The position numbers and the translations under genes are program-made. From Ryuthela nishihirai (taxonomy: Eukaryota; Arthropoda; Arachnida; Araneae; Heptathelidae): a stretch of DNA of 64,000 nt. Below the pieces are notes generated by a model. That model was not told where the DNA came from and did not search any database. It worked only from the letters and a program-made list of their open reading frames with translations. This document shows positions 1 to 10,110 of the stretch, in pieces. Location of the stretch: assembly GCA_038380435.1 (NCBI GenBank), contig JAWZYU010000019.1, forward strand, positions 22,717,801 through 22,781,800, in the 5' to 3' direction. Position 1 is the first letter of the stretch. Every line of letters begins with the position of its first letter.

Positions 1-100
1 CTGTTTTTTACTGCATATTCTGCTAACATATTGATTAAATATTGTAACATCCTTCGTAGAGTCCTGATCTGGTACTTAGTGATTACCTTTCTTTCCAGTG

Positions 101-240
101 CTGAAAGAATATCTCGGATGCCATAGGTTTGAAAGTGATGACGGCATCGAAACAGCAGTGAAATGATGGCTGAGCGAAAAAGGCATGACTTTTATCAAAA
201 AGGAATAGAAAAACTCGTCCCAAGCTATCATAAGAAGGGG
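101..240 (+). pseudogene. C-terminal remnant of a mariner-type transposase
   Basis: The plus strand reads LKEYLGCHRFESDD, then a stop within a KxWLSEK stretch, then after a frame change HDFYQKGIEKLVPSYHK. This is the layout of the extreme C-terminus of mariner-type transposases, where an 'RFxSDExV..AV..W' segment is followed by a 'xDFYxxGIxKLVxRYxKC' tail. Family assignment is from known mariner proteins. The in-frame stop, the frameshift and the lack of the catalytic core make it a fragment. No terminal repeat or TA duplication was recognised at either edge, so the element boundaries are unknown. It is not functional. Confidence 0.55.
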
Positions 241-309
241 TGGACTACCAAAAGACGCTGGGCGATTTAGCGTCCGGATCCCCCAGAGGGCTGGTCCTCA
301 CAGGAGAAA

Positions 310-790
310 TGTTATTTTTTATAACGATAATAAAACTAATTCTTATTTTACACAAATTCTATGGAATTGAAGAAAAAACTATTTTAACCGGTAAGTGCGA
401 ACTATCAATAGAATAAGTTTGGAAATCTTGCAAAACATCGAAAACGAGTTTTTTTATCACAGCTCGGGTCCCCTGCTGTAGCTGCGTACCTGAAAAATAA
501 AGTGTTTGTCCTACCCTGATGATAAGCATCTCAATCTTTGAAAAGATTATGTTGAAAAGTAGGAGAATGATAATAAAATTATCATGCATATTTCATATTA
601 AAGAGTCTAATACTAAACCTCAAACTGCACTGTATTACCAAAAGTAACCACACACTTCCATTAAGGACGTACCCATGGGGGAACAAGAGTTTCGGACCCC
701 TCTCCCCTTCCCCGACCCCCTCCCCTACTCAACCTCCCCCCAACACTGTACTAGAAAATCCGACCGTCTCGTACGAAATTTCAAATTTGT
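310..790. other. intergenic stretch, no gene recognised
   Basis: Mostly AT-rich unique-looking sequence. A pyrimidine-rich run (C-rich on the plus strand) lies at about 690-745. A 76-codon minus-strand reading frame at 359-589 has no family resemblance I recognise and is probably chance. Confidence 0.4.
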
Positions 791-791
791 C

Positions 792-810
792 TACATACAT
801 ACATACATAC
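792..810 (+). repeat. (TACA)n microsatellite, 3' tail of LINE
   Basis: Four to five TACA units sit directly at the 3' end of the minus-strand LINE fragment that follows. Simple-repeat 3' tails instead of poly(A) are usual for RTE-like non-LTR retrotransposons, and the second copy of this LINE at 7.2 kb ends in a (CAT)n tail in the same position. Confidence 0.7.
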
Positions 811-1240
811 AAAACCTTCATCCAATCATGGACTAATGAGGTCCTACCAGACTATAATTTTCCTCTCCAGCTATGTGTATTCTGAGCTACAGCTGCTGCA
901 TTTGGCCACTGCAGGCCAATTCTAGCAAGGTCCTGTTTGACCTTGTCTGCCCGTCGAATCCTGGGTCTCCCCCTTTTCCTGGAGCCTATAGACACACTGT
1001 TAATAATCCTGTTTGCCAATCTGCAGCTATGCATACGGGTTACATGGCCAAACCAACGCAGTCTCTCTCTTCACAAAATGTTGCTCAAAGGAGGTTGATG
1101 ACTCCTTCTTCTAACCTCATCATTACTTACATTACTTACAAAGTCAAAACTACCTTAATGCCCAAGATACTGCTCAAGCATGTAGAATCAAAGACATCAA
1201 GTTTCTTGTTATTCTGCTTATCTACCTGCTTTGAAATCCT
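811..1240 (-). pseudogene. 3' end of RTE-like non-LTR retrotransposon (RT C-terminal tail)
   Basis: On the minus strand the sequence encodes the post-RT C-terminal region of an RTE/BovB-like LINE. It runs through 'VFDSTCLSSILGI' and 'SNDEVRRRS..PPLSNIL' (the family's 'LDAFHxRCLRRILGI..NEEVxRRxxxPxLSxIL'), then 'CRLANRI', and ends with 'RKRGRPRIRRADKVKQDL' and a 'W..AA..A....WR' terminus. The RGRPR..W.D.V..DL...A.D...WR ending is typical of this LINE group. Frameshifts and stops interrupt it. The RT core and endonuclease are absent, so this is a 5'-truncated copy of the family at 7.2-10.1 kb, with which it shares about 400 bp including the untranslated end. Confidence 0.75.
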
Positions 1241-1464
1241 AAACAATTGTTTTTGGAAAATTTTATTTTAGCCACATATTATAGGTCTGATACTAAAAGT
1301 AGATTAAAAAAACTATAAAGTTTTATTCCATATACAATATCATTTTAACATTCCTGTCAGGTGGAATATTTTAGAAATTTGAAACCTTTCTCAAGTCTTA
1401 TTATCAGATCCCCCCCCCCACCACCCGTCCTGAAAATAAGTCCTGGACATGGACGTACGTACCT

Positions 1465-2000
1465 GATTTCCATGTTATGTGAATGGAAAGCCACATTCAA
1501 AGTTCCCTAATTTTTAAAATGAGCTTTTCATGGGAAAATGTCACTAAATTTAAATTGAAGCTCTGACTAAAACTTCTCTTAGATCTCATTTCAACAATAT
1601 TCGCTTAACGTTTAAAGATTTATTGAAAAAGGAACGTTTAACAGCAGATGTTGCTATCACACTTTTCCTGAACATTTTCCCCCCAAAGGGATGAAAAACA
1701 AAAAAACACTTTCACAGACTTCAAATTTGACATTTATTATTTTTTGAACATAATTGTCAAAATTGAAAAATTAACGTTTTGTTATAACAGTTGGATTTTA
1801 TCTCTTGAAGTAAATTTTCATGAGTAACAAATGTTTCAGCTTCCATAATTCATTAAATATTAAACGTATATTGTAGGAAAAAGATTTTTAGAGTCGAGTG
1901 AGATCTTCATCCCCAATAACATGTTTTCATAAAAGAAACCTATTTTCAAAGTTAGGGAACTTTGAAGTGACTTTCCATTCACATAATATAGAAATGTCTG
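1465..2000. repeat. palindromic (long inverted-repeat) element, copy 1
   Basis: The left part (from about 1465) and the reverse complement of the right part (ending about 2000) match over roughly 100 bp. Both carry a 'TATGTGAATGGAAAG' stretch followed by 'CAAAGTTCCCTAA'. A diverged second copy surrounds the Tc1 element at 44.7-47.0 kb. No protein is encoded. It looks like a foldback or MITE-type non-autonomous element; its superfamily is not determined. Confidence 0.55.
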
Positions 2001-2267
2001 ATTACTTTTTGTAATATCGTGTATATACCTCCTAAACTTAAATTTTGAGCGATCCTATTGGCTATGGGGGTTTGTATTTTAAACTTATTGCATTTTTTTG
2101 TCTTCGCTTCTGCCCCATGAAGAGGCGAAATGTGATACACGATTTTCCGAGTCCTTGGGATCCTTGTGACCTAAACCATTGTTCATTCGTATTTCTTGCA
2201 TTAGGTGCTACGATTTAATATCAACACAATACGAAAGAGGCCTTTTATAGCCTTTGCATCTCAATGG

Positions 2268-2660
2268 AGGGGCAGAGTAACTCAGTCGGTAGTGCGTCAG
2301 TCTCGTAATCTGTAGTTCCCAAGTTCGAGTCCCACCCTGGGCCAGCCTTGAGATTTATCTGTATAACCCCCCCCCCACACACACACCCTGCTCTCAGTTA
2401 GTAGGGGTCACCGATGGGCTTGGAAAGACCGCCGTCCGTCGAATGGGATGTTAAGCCATGGCCCTGTATCCAGGAGAGCCATATATTCTGTGCATGTTAA
2501 AGAACACCCTGGATGGCCTTGATACCATCTGTCTCCTTACAGCTGTCCAGTGAATTTCCCTCCCCAAGCCTTCTCTGAGCCCTCGGTGTTCTTGTGACCT
2601 GGCCATTTATCCCATTGTATGCACAAAAAGTGATTCTCAAAGGTAAAACTACCTAACCCC
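2268..2660 (+). mobile_element. SINE family 1, full-length older copy
   Basis: tRNA-derived SINE of 393 bp. The head carries an A-box-like segment (ACTCAGTCGGTAGTGC) and a B-box (AAGTTCGAGTCCC) with CGT in the anticodon-loop position, so it resembles tRNA-Thr. The long body is shared with nine or more other copies here, and the 3' end is GGTAAAACTACCTAACCCC. Flanking target duplication TCTCAATGG / TCTCAACGG (2259-2267 and 2661-2669). A C-run and (CA)n sit after the head. It is more diverged than the 49.0- or 46.0-kb copies, so it is older. Confidence 0.85.
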
Positions 2661-3050
2661 TCTCAACGGCAGCCGAGAAATAGTAAACGGAGAGAAATCT
2701 TAACCCTCTCTGGAGGAAGAGATGATTCACTTTCTGCTGAAATAAAGAAGTGAAGCTATATCTTAAGTGAGATGCAGATCAATGAAAAAGTGTCCTAATC
2801 ACCAGGGTCGGATGTAGAGAAAAAACTGGTACATCAAGAGGGGGGGACCATGAGTACTTAGGCATCTCCCTTCATCGGAAATTCTGTTATCGCTGCATAT
2901 TCTGCTGATAGCTAGTATATACACAGCTAGTAGGAAGAGTAACATAAAAAAGGATGTTTAGAATATATTAAAATCTGCACATCAATAGAAAAAAAATAAG
3001 GGAGGCACAAAACGCGTGCCTGCCCTTGAAGCTGACTTGAAGCTGACGAA

Positions 3051-3099
3051 AAATCGTGCGACGTTTCGAAGGAAGCCTCTTCGAAACGTAGCACGATTT
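3051..3099. repeat. imperfect hairpin with 9+9-bp arms
   Basis: AAATCGTGC and GTTTCGAAG at 3051-3072 are followed by a 7-nt loop and then CTTCGAAAC and GCACGATTT to 3099. Each pair is perfectly complementary, interrupted by one 3-nt bulge on each side. It lies in a stretch (2.70-3.55 kb) with no recognised gene or transposon protein. Confidence 0.7.
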
Positions 3100-3558
3100 C
3101 TAACTATTCTAGCTTCTTATAAGTTTTAACCTTTGGACGCTGTGTACGTGTACGGTATCTACTCTGGGAACTAAGTAAATGGAAATGGTTACGGTATATA
3201 CTGTATTTATGTTAACTATAGAAGCCATTATGTAATAGTCGTCCGAACGGACGTGTAAGGGACTCTAACAAGTGCGTACAGCAAGAAGAAGGAAAACAGA
3301 GGCATCGTACTTCGAGATAAGTATACGGGCATACTTCATATTTTTAAAACTTTGTAAAAACAAAGTGCTAATTGTGATTAAATTAATATTTAGAGCAGAA
3401 CTACACTGTGAAACATATATAATATATGATTAAGAATATTTGAGATTAAAACAGCAATTATACTGAATTATTAAAATTCTGAGAGTTGTTAAAATTTTGT
3501 TAAATATGTAACACTGCAATATCATTTTTGTTCCAAGTGTAAAGATTGTCTTGAGCTA

Positions 3559-4806
3559 CAGAGGTTTATTAAAATAATGGAAACACGTACAGTTTGTGGA
3601 GAACATTTTATTAATAAGATGTAGGCCCACCTCGGGTGTTCTGAACAGACGCAATTCGATGCGGAATAGACTTATACCAGCAATGGACATAGAGTAATGG
3701 AATGTGGGACCATTCTTCCTGTAAAATATGACCCAATTGTGACAGTGACGCTGTAGATCGAAAGTGTTATCTGACTTTGCGGTACAGATATTCCCACAAA
3801 TGTTCAATAATATTGAAATCTGGAGATTGAGGTGGCCAGGGTAGCTGCTGTACCTCACCCTCATGGTCTGAAAATCACAACTGGACACGTTTTGCACAAT
3901 GCACTGGTGCATTATCCGCTTGAAACCAGGGACGGTCATTAAAATATAAATGCAATATCTGCAACATTGGGTGCAGATGGTCCCCGAGAATGGATTCGTA
4001 TGTTGCGGATGTGACACGACCCTGCAGAATAACTAATGACACTAAGGAATGCCACTCCACAGCATCAGGGATACACCTTCATGCTTCACAGTCGGAACCA
4101 AACATTCGGGATGGTATTCTTCTGCAAGTTTTCGCCGCACATACACTCTACCAGTGGTGGGAAACATGAGTAGCACAGTTCATCACACCAAATGACACGT
4201 TGCCAGTCTTTAGCATCCCACTTTTTATGTGCTTTGCACAACCTTACACGTTTTGTTGCATTGATGTTGGAAATCAGAGGTTTGTGGATTGCAGAACAGC
4301 CATAAATACCAGCACGTTGAAGTTCCCGATGAACTGTTATCACGGAAATGGGATCATTCTCGCTGGTGTTCAAATTCTTTGCTATTTGCAGTGCCGTGGT
4401 CTTGTGCTTCCATTGTACAATCGTGCCAACGTTCGCCTATCCCTATCTGACAACTTCGCTTGGCGTCCATGCAGTCCAATTTTCGTCCAACTTCGCAGGC
4501 AACGCCTTGTCCTTTTTGATAGGTAGTCATAATCTTCGATACAGTTCCTCGTGTTACACCTATTATTTCTGTCGTTCTGGTTGCTGATGCTCCTGCAAGA
4601 CGCGCACTAATGATCATGGATTTTTGGTGGTCACTAAGATCTGATATTGTCGACAATTACACCACAACAGCTACCTGATAGCCGACATCGTACTTCTCCC
4701 CTTTATATACCTCACATTGCGGGTGACGTCATCCCTGTGATATGCATAAGCCCATTGCGTGAACTCCAGTCGCCGTCCGTGTTTCCATTAATTTGATAAA
4801 CCCCTG
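3559..4806 (-). mobile_element. Tc1-type DNA transposon, full length, inactivated
   Basis: A 1248-bp element flanked by TA on both sides (3557-3558 and 4807-4808). The ends are inverted repeats of about 30 bp: CAGAGGTTTATTAAAATAAT on the left, and CAGGGGTTTATCAAATTAAT when the right end is reverse-complemented. TA duplication, CAG ends and a Tc1-like transposase inside place it in Tc1/mariner. Size is normal for the family, so decay is by point changes and small indels rather than large deletion. Confidence 0.92.
3620..4656 (-). pseudogene. Tc1-type transposase (broken)
   Basis: Starting at the methionine at 4656, the N-terminus MSTISDLSDHQKSMI is followed by a helix-turn-helix segment (SATRTTEIIGVTRGTVSKIM). 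The frame then shifts. 4373-4086 carries the first catalytic Asp in 'WQRVIWCDE'. 4060-3875 carries the second in 'WFQADNAPVH'. A third frame gives [15 protein letters not shown] with the catalytic Glu, a DD34E-type arrangement. At least three frameshifts separate these blocks, so no active enzyme can be made. The protein would bind the terminal repeats and cut and paste at TA. Confidence 0.88.
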
Positions 4807-4974
4807 TAGGTGGGATATGATCCCATGACCTGCTAATAACATAAAGAATGCTCTGTTGCTAAGCTATCCAGAATAAGATATGGTACTATGATAGTAGAAC
4901 AGCTCTGAACTTTATACCATGTAGAGAGTTTTTAGAAGTGGATTGACTGGAAGTGAAGAACCCCAGCACATGCA

Positions 4975-6340
4975 CTCTGTGAAACTGAAACTGCGCCACC
5001 CAGAAGAAGTGAGTAGAATCAGATGAAAATCACGAAAGGACAGGTCAGCAGATGAGTAAGGCATGATTACAGTTTCCAGTTAGAGAGAAAAGGCACAAAT
5101 TCATTTCACACAGAGGCGGATAGTCAGTACCTTGTAAATCCCTGTGGTTCACGACACAAATAGCTACACGTCGAAACATGGAGTCGTTTAAACAACGATT
5201 AGCTTCATGGCGCATAGCCCACTTGCCTATTGAAGCTGGTCTCTCAAGACAGCTACACTCTGCGCCAGTTTCAAATGTATTGGCAGGTGGCAGTCTCCTA
5301 AGTTCCAAACACATTGGATGGGCGATAAATCTAGAAACCTGGGTTCCACAGAGTTGCAGACATTTCTGGATGATTTTAGAAGTATATGGTCTGGCATTAT
5401 CTGGCTAAAACAGGGTGCCAGGCATTCTTGTAATGATGAGGAGTGCTATGGGTTCCAGGACGTCAATGATGTAGCACCGCATGGACAAAGTGTGTGACAA
5501 TCAAAAACTAGAAAAGACCAGTTATCATGATTTATCACACTTTGGACCATGACATCTGCTATTCGGGCAGTGTGTCCTATAAAGATGGCAGCTAGATCAA
5601 AATGTTGACTCAGTCCACACGTGTACAGTCGCTCAAAAAAGTATCCGAACGCTATGGTTGATTACAGAATTCAGAAAAAATATCTGGCAACGATTTTTTA
5701 GAAATCAGTGATCTGGCAACCTTCATGTCACGTTGCCAGATAATTTCTAAAAAAATTTCTAAAAAATCGTCGCCAGTTTTATGTTGCCAGTTATATTCTA
5801 TATCCCAGTTGCCAGTTTTACGTTTCCAGTTATATTCTATTTTATCGTTGCCAGCTATATATATTATTTTTTCTGAATTCTGTAATCAACCATAGCGTTG
5901 GGATACTTATTTGAGCGACTTTATACCATGTAGACATATGTACATAGCAATTATTGGCTCTCAGACAAAACTAGGATTCATCATTAAAGGTGACACAATG
6001 ACATTCCGCATCCCAAGTTGTTCGAGTTAGGTACCTATCAAGGTACTGTTGACGATCCCAGCGGTTAGTGAAAGGTATTGTAATGGACAATGTGCATATG
6101 CAACCCAGGCCCTGCAAATCAGAAAATGGTCCATTATATTATAGGATGATGCAAGGCTGATGTGACAGCTCTAGTGAGAGTGGCTAGTGTCACTATTGGT
6201 GTGATGGACATCTGCCATAAAATCAGTCAGTTTTCTCGTGACATCAGATTGTGTATGGTTGTACATCAGATTGTGTATGGCTTCTTGTTGTGACTGGCGA
6301 CTGTGTATCGCTTCTTGCAACCACTGTTGTGTGGATGTGA
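4975..6340 (-). mobile_element. Tc1-type relic, interrupted by a MITE
   Basis: The minus strand holds degraded Tc1 transposase. Near 6000-5930 it reads 'FNDES.FCLRANN.YVHM' (first catalytic Asp block), with 'WDRQQYLDRYLTRTTWD' just upstream. After the inserted MITE, at 5480-5370, it reads 'MPGTLF.PDNARPYTSKIIQKCL' with the second Asp. The C-terminal part continues to about 5045 as 'LNDSMFRRVAICV'. The left end near 4975-5015 resembles the terminal repeat of the Tc1 element at 44.9 kb (GCGCCACCCAGAAGAAG). The right end is uncertain. Several stops and frameshifts are present. Confidence 0.6.
5626..5921. mobile_element. palindromic MITE with Tc1-type ends
   Basis: A 296-bp element with about 65-bp inverted terminal repeats starting CAGTCGCTCAAAAAAGTATC. 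The right end, reverse-complemented, starts AAGTCGCTCAAATAAGTATC. It is flanked by TA (5624-5625 and 5922-5923). The centre repeats short 'GTTGCCAGT' and 'AATTTCTAAAAAA' motifs and has no reading frame. It interrupts the Tc1 relic transposase between its first and second catalytic blocks. Partial copies lie at 7457-7522 and 48441-48550. Confidence 0.88.
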
Positions 6341-6349
6341 TCATGGACA

Positions 6350-7140
6350 TGTTTGGGAGGGGTGCAAAGGGCCTATACCCCCTTTCAGATTGCTAATAAA
6401 GGTAATAGAGATAAAAATTATTAACTTATATTTGGTCTGTAAACGGTAGCTAGGTATATATAGAAAGAAGAGCTGTATACCAATACCCCGTGATGATGCA
6501 CAGAACCAAGCAGGCATAACATCTAATGATTGACACCGCCTTCACATGATACAGGCTATTAGTACATCTTTTCGAAGGAAACAAAACGGGAGGGCTGTCA
6601 GATCAGTGTGGCCTACTGATCGGGTCATCTATCAGCACTTTTTTCTTTTTTTCTGGCCTGCTGAGATGTGGTAAACTTTACAGGGTCCTGGTGGTGACCA
6701 TTTATACCCATTAGACTGCAATGGTTTATGAATTTGAGCATGATTATGGATCCTGAATATACTTCACTAGTGGATCTTTGTTGAGGAAGAATCTGCCGCT
6801 GAGTTTTCTATTTGTTTGTGGGTTGCAAACCCTAGGTGACCAAAGACACAGGATATCTTATATCATGTCATAGGTCTAGGTCATAGGCCTAGACATATGA
6901 CCTGATAGGCCATCATAGGTATCTGAGTTGGGCATCGCCAATCCTACATTGGAGAAATGTATCTCAGTAACTTAATTACCATTTCTTGAATAGGTCCACT
7001 TGAAAACGTGGTGTCTGAAGTTCCTATCAGCATGGGTGGCTTCAGTCTAGCAGTGGGGGAACAGGTCTTTGCCCCATGTCTGCGATTAAGGGACTGTTTG
7101 ATATTGTTGGCCCTACCTCTCTCAATATATCTAGTTTTGG
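6350..7140. other. no gene recognised; imperfect palindrome
   Basis: Apparently unique AT-rich sequence. At about 6855-6905 'TCATAGGTCTAGG' is followed after a short spacer by its near reverse complement 'CCTAGACATATGA'. A 'ACCAAGTTTTACCAAGTTG' stretch near 7168-7190 recurs at 7850, inside the insertion in the LINE. Confidence 0.35.
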
Positions 7141-7215
7141 ATAATATACCAAGTTTACGTGGAACATGTTTACCAAGTTTTACCAAGTTGTTACAATACC
7201 AAGTTTACGGAGAAC

Positions 7216-7247
<32 letters not shown>

Positions 7248-7456
7248 AGCAGCCATGGGATACGGAGGTCCAACCAGACCGTGCAACTTAGTTTTCCAAG
7301 CATATCTGTCCTGAGCTATATTTATTGCAACTCTCCATTGCACACCACATCTAACAAGGTCCTGTTTGACATTGTCTGCCCACCGCATCCTAGGTCTTCC
7401 CCTCTTTATGAGGCCTTTAGGGACACTGTTCATAACCCGATTCGCTAATCTATAAT

Positions 7457-7522
7457 TATCCGAACGCTATGGTTGATTACAGAATTCAGAAAAAATATCT
7501 GGCAACGATTAACTGGCAACGT
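7457..7522 (+). mobile_element. MITE fragment inside the LINE
   Basis: About 66 bp, beginning ATCCGAACGCTATGGTTGAT and ending GGCAACG, match the left arm of the MITE at 5626 almost exactly. It splits the LINE's 'WFxHV / LANR' segment, which is continuous in the 0.8-kb copy. It lacks the terminal CAGTCGCTC. Confidence 0.8.
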
Positions 7523-7810
7523 GGTCAAACCAACGGAGTCTCTCTCTGCACAATATGGTGCTTAAAGGATGTTACCGACTCCTTTGCCTAACCTCATCAT
7601 TAATTACAAAGTTAACCACCTAATGCCCAAGATACGTCGTAAGCATCTAGTGTCCTGTTATTTTGTTTACAAAGCGTCCAAGTTTCGCTACCATAATTAT
7701 AGAAAAAAACAAACTATTATCCAGTCTAAATTTAGCCTTTAGGTGTATACGCCCATTTCTCCACACTCTCCATAGATTCTTAAAAGTCCCAATCCCTATT
7801 CGTCCGTTAG

Positions 7811-7909
7811 TTGGTTGTTTGGGGTTTTTTGGCGCAATAGCAAGTTTTACCAAGTTGTTACAATACCGTGTGTAAAGGCATATACCGTGTGTAAGGCTAT
7901 ATTGCGCCA
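7811..7909. mobile_element. short TIR insertion in the LINE
   Basis: About 99 bp flanked by a 10-bp direct repeat CGTCCGTTAG (about 7801-7810 and 7910-7919), which splits the LINE coding sequence (Thr-Asn-Gly-Arg duplicated). TTGGCGCAATA near the left end is inverted at the right end (TATTGCGCCAA). The long duplication would suit an element with 9-10-bp target duplications such as a Mutator-like MITE; that is inference. Confidence 0.55.
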
Positions 7910-9617
7910 ACCGTCCGTTAGTCTCATGGTGCACATTACCAGTATCTGTTACATAGTTCCCAAGATAATTAAACTGTGACACCTGCTCAAGACTGCTATC
8001 ATTCAGATTAACTGAATCACAGCCTGACTGACAAATTTTAATCATTCTAGTTTTTTTTCTATGTTTACAACCAAACCTACTCTACTCCAAGTCTCATCAA
8101 CAGCTTGAATGAAAGAGTTCATCTCATCAACATCATTTATCAAAAGGGCTAAATCATCAGCATAATCTAAATCAGAAATTTTGAAATCTCTAGACCATTT
8201 AAGGCCAAAATCTTTCCCTTCCGAAATATTTCGCGTAACATAATCAATAACCAAACTAAAGAGGAAAGCAGACAAAATATATCCTTGTCGAACACAGAAA
8301 CAATGCTAAAACCACAAGTATTATCAACTCTCACACATGACTTAGTGCTATTATAGAGAGCTTGTATTATTTTAACTTCTCTGGTATGCCATATGATCTC
8401 ACAATCAACCACAAATTATGACGATTAATAGAGTCGAAAGCCTTTTTGAAATCAACAAAGCTAGCAACCAAAGGTTTCTGAAATTCTAAACATTTCTCAA
8501 GAATCTGCCTAAGTGCAAATATCTAATCTACACATCCCTACCATTTCTGAATACACATTGCTCATCATGCAATTGCCCGTCAACCAGATTCTTAATTTTA
8601 TTAAGCACAATAATGCAAAGAACTTTCCCTGGAACAGAGAGTAGGCTGATACCCCTATAGTCATCACAAGAACTGCGATCATCTTTTTAAAACATAGGGA
8701 TAATAACAGCTCTGGTAAAATCCTTAGGAACCATGCTTTTATCATAAAAGATACTCAAACCTTCAGTGATTCATGTGGTAGCTGAAACATTCCCAGCTCT
8801 AAGCATTTCTGTAGTAATTTCATCTACTATTAAGGATTTATGTAGTGATGATGATGAACATATCACACAATGAATATTTCTGCATAGAAAAGGATGGATT
8901 TATGTAGTTTAAGTTTAGAAAGATTCAAGATAACTTCAGACTGTGTTATAGGGCCAATATTAAAGGAAATTATGCAAAAGATTCATCACTACAAACAATG
9001 GGAGTAGAACTAACTATATTGTTTTGAACATCACTGAAATGCTCAGCCCACCTGGCCATGAAATAATCCTCGCCTTCTATAACCTTACAATGTTTATCCT
9101 TCAATCCCTGTATACCTATCCGTTTTCCACCAAACAAAAAACTAACTATCTGATACAGCTCTCTGCTGTTGTGTTGTCTAACTGCTTACTCGTCTTTGTC
9201 AGCGAAACCATCAAACCAAAGATTCTTATCAGTAGCTACTTGATCCTTTACATGTTTATTAAGCTCTCTAGTAGGATACTGATGAAGAACATTCTTGCAG
9301 TTCTTCCTTTCTGAAATTAGCTTAAGTGCCTTATCCCTCAAATAATTCTGATTCCAGTGCTCTCTTTTTTTCCGAAAAGAGTACTGTTAGCTTCCAATAA
9401 AGCCTGTTTAAAATGGTCCCATTCTTCCTCAACTTCAGTAGTAAGCAAACCTTGTCATAATGACTAAGTAACCTATCATGGTAACTTTAGCTATAACTGG
9501 GTTATTCAGAGCTTCAGAATTAAAGGCAAATTTTTTAACCTTAGCACAACACTTTTTAAAATTAAGTTGCAAGACACTTTTAACAACAAGTAACTTTAAA
9601 TTTCTCTTTCAAGAGAG

Positions 9618-10110
9618 GGAGGAAAGCAAGCATCTCCAATATGTAGGTTTGCTTCTCAGCAGACACACTAGTGATGCTCATCTAGGATATGACTGCATTA
9701 AGGAAAGGTTTCTCACAGCTGAATTTAAATCAAAAATTAAAAACTTGAATAACACCTGTTTTATGTCCCCACAGAGGACTCTGATGAGATCGAGAAGGAT
9801 AAGTTTTACAGACAACTCCAAGATACTTCGAATTCTGTCAAGAAAGGAGATATTTCTCTTTGCTAGGTGAGTTCATTGCTAAGGTTGGTAATGACTCTAA
9901 CCTTTGGGCAGAAGTTTTAGGTCCCTTTAGCATTGGTAGTTCCAATGGCAATGGGGAACGTCTCCTACGGGTGAGTAAACTTAACGGTTTGTGAATACCT
10001 AACACGTACTACAAACACCGCGACATTTATAATACACATGGGTTTCTTCTGATGGGTTGCACACAGGATCGCTGCGAGACTTGCGACCATTGGCTTTTAT
10101 AGCGATCATA
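9618..10110 (+). pseudogene. LINE AP-endonuclease domain, inverted 5' fragment
   Basis: The plus strand reads 'QYVGLLLSRHTSDAHLGYD', 'IKERFLTAEFKSKIKNL', then after a frame change 'EDSDEIEKDKFYRQLQ', 'GEFIAKVGND' (the family's GDxNAKVG) and 'NGERLLR', then 'LNGL' and 'TWVSSDG'. These are successive motifs of the apurinic endonuclease domain of RTE/Craft-like LINEs, in the correct order. The part between this fragment and the RT linker (roughly the IDHI...SDH region) is missing. Orientation is opposite to the RT at 7.2-9.6 kb. Confidence 0.8.

Larger units (their letters stand above)
7245..9615 (-). pseudogene. LINE reverse transcriptase ORF, minus-strand part
   Basis: Reading the minus strand from 9600 downward: end of the endonuclease ('LNFKKCCAKVKKFAF'), then 'EVEEEWDHFKQALLEA' and 'REHWNQNYLRDKALKLI' (the linker before RT), then at about 8750-8530 the RT block 'DDYRGISLLSVPGKVL'. 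The catalytic YADD box is intact within 'ISDLDYADDLALL' at about 8150-8170. Next come 'FNYLGNYVTDTG' (8000-7950), 'FKNLWRVWRNG' near 7760, and the terminal 'RGRPRMRWADNVKQDL' with 'AQDRYAWK' to 7245. Frameshifts and stops separate the blocks. The enzyme would copy its own RNA at nicked target DNA. Confidence 0.85.
7219..10110 (-). mobile_element. RTE-like LINE copy with inverted 5' part
   Basis: The main body (about 7219-9615) lies on the minus strand and ends in a (CAT)n tail (7219-7247; TGATGA in element orientation), as in RTE-like elements. The 5' part (about 9618-10110) encodes the endonuclease on the plus strand, opposite to the RT. The two parts meet at about 9610-9620. This fits a single 5'-inverted insertion (twin priming), with a small piece of coding sequence lost between them. 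The body is decayed and carries at least two later insertions (7457-7522 and 7811-7909). Confidence 0.78.

Noticed and set aside
2260..2660. rRNA or snRNA gene suggested by GC-rich, structured segments
   Set aside because: The GC-rich segments are SINE family 1 bodies with target duplications; no rRNA or snRNA core motif was found.
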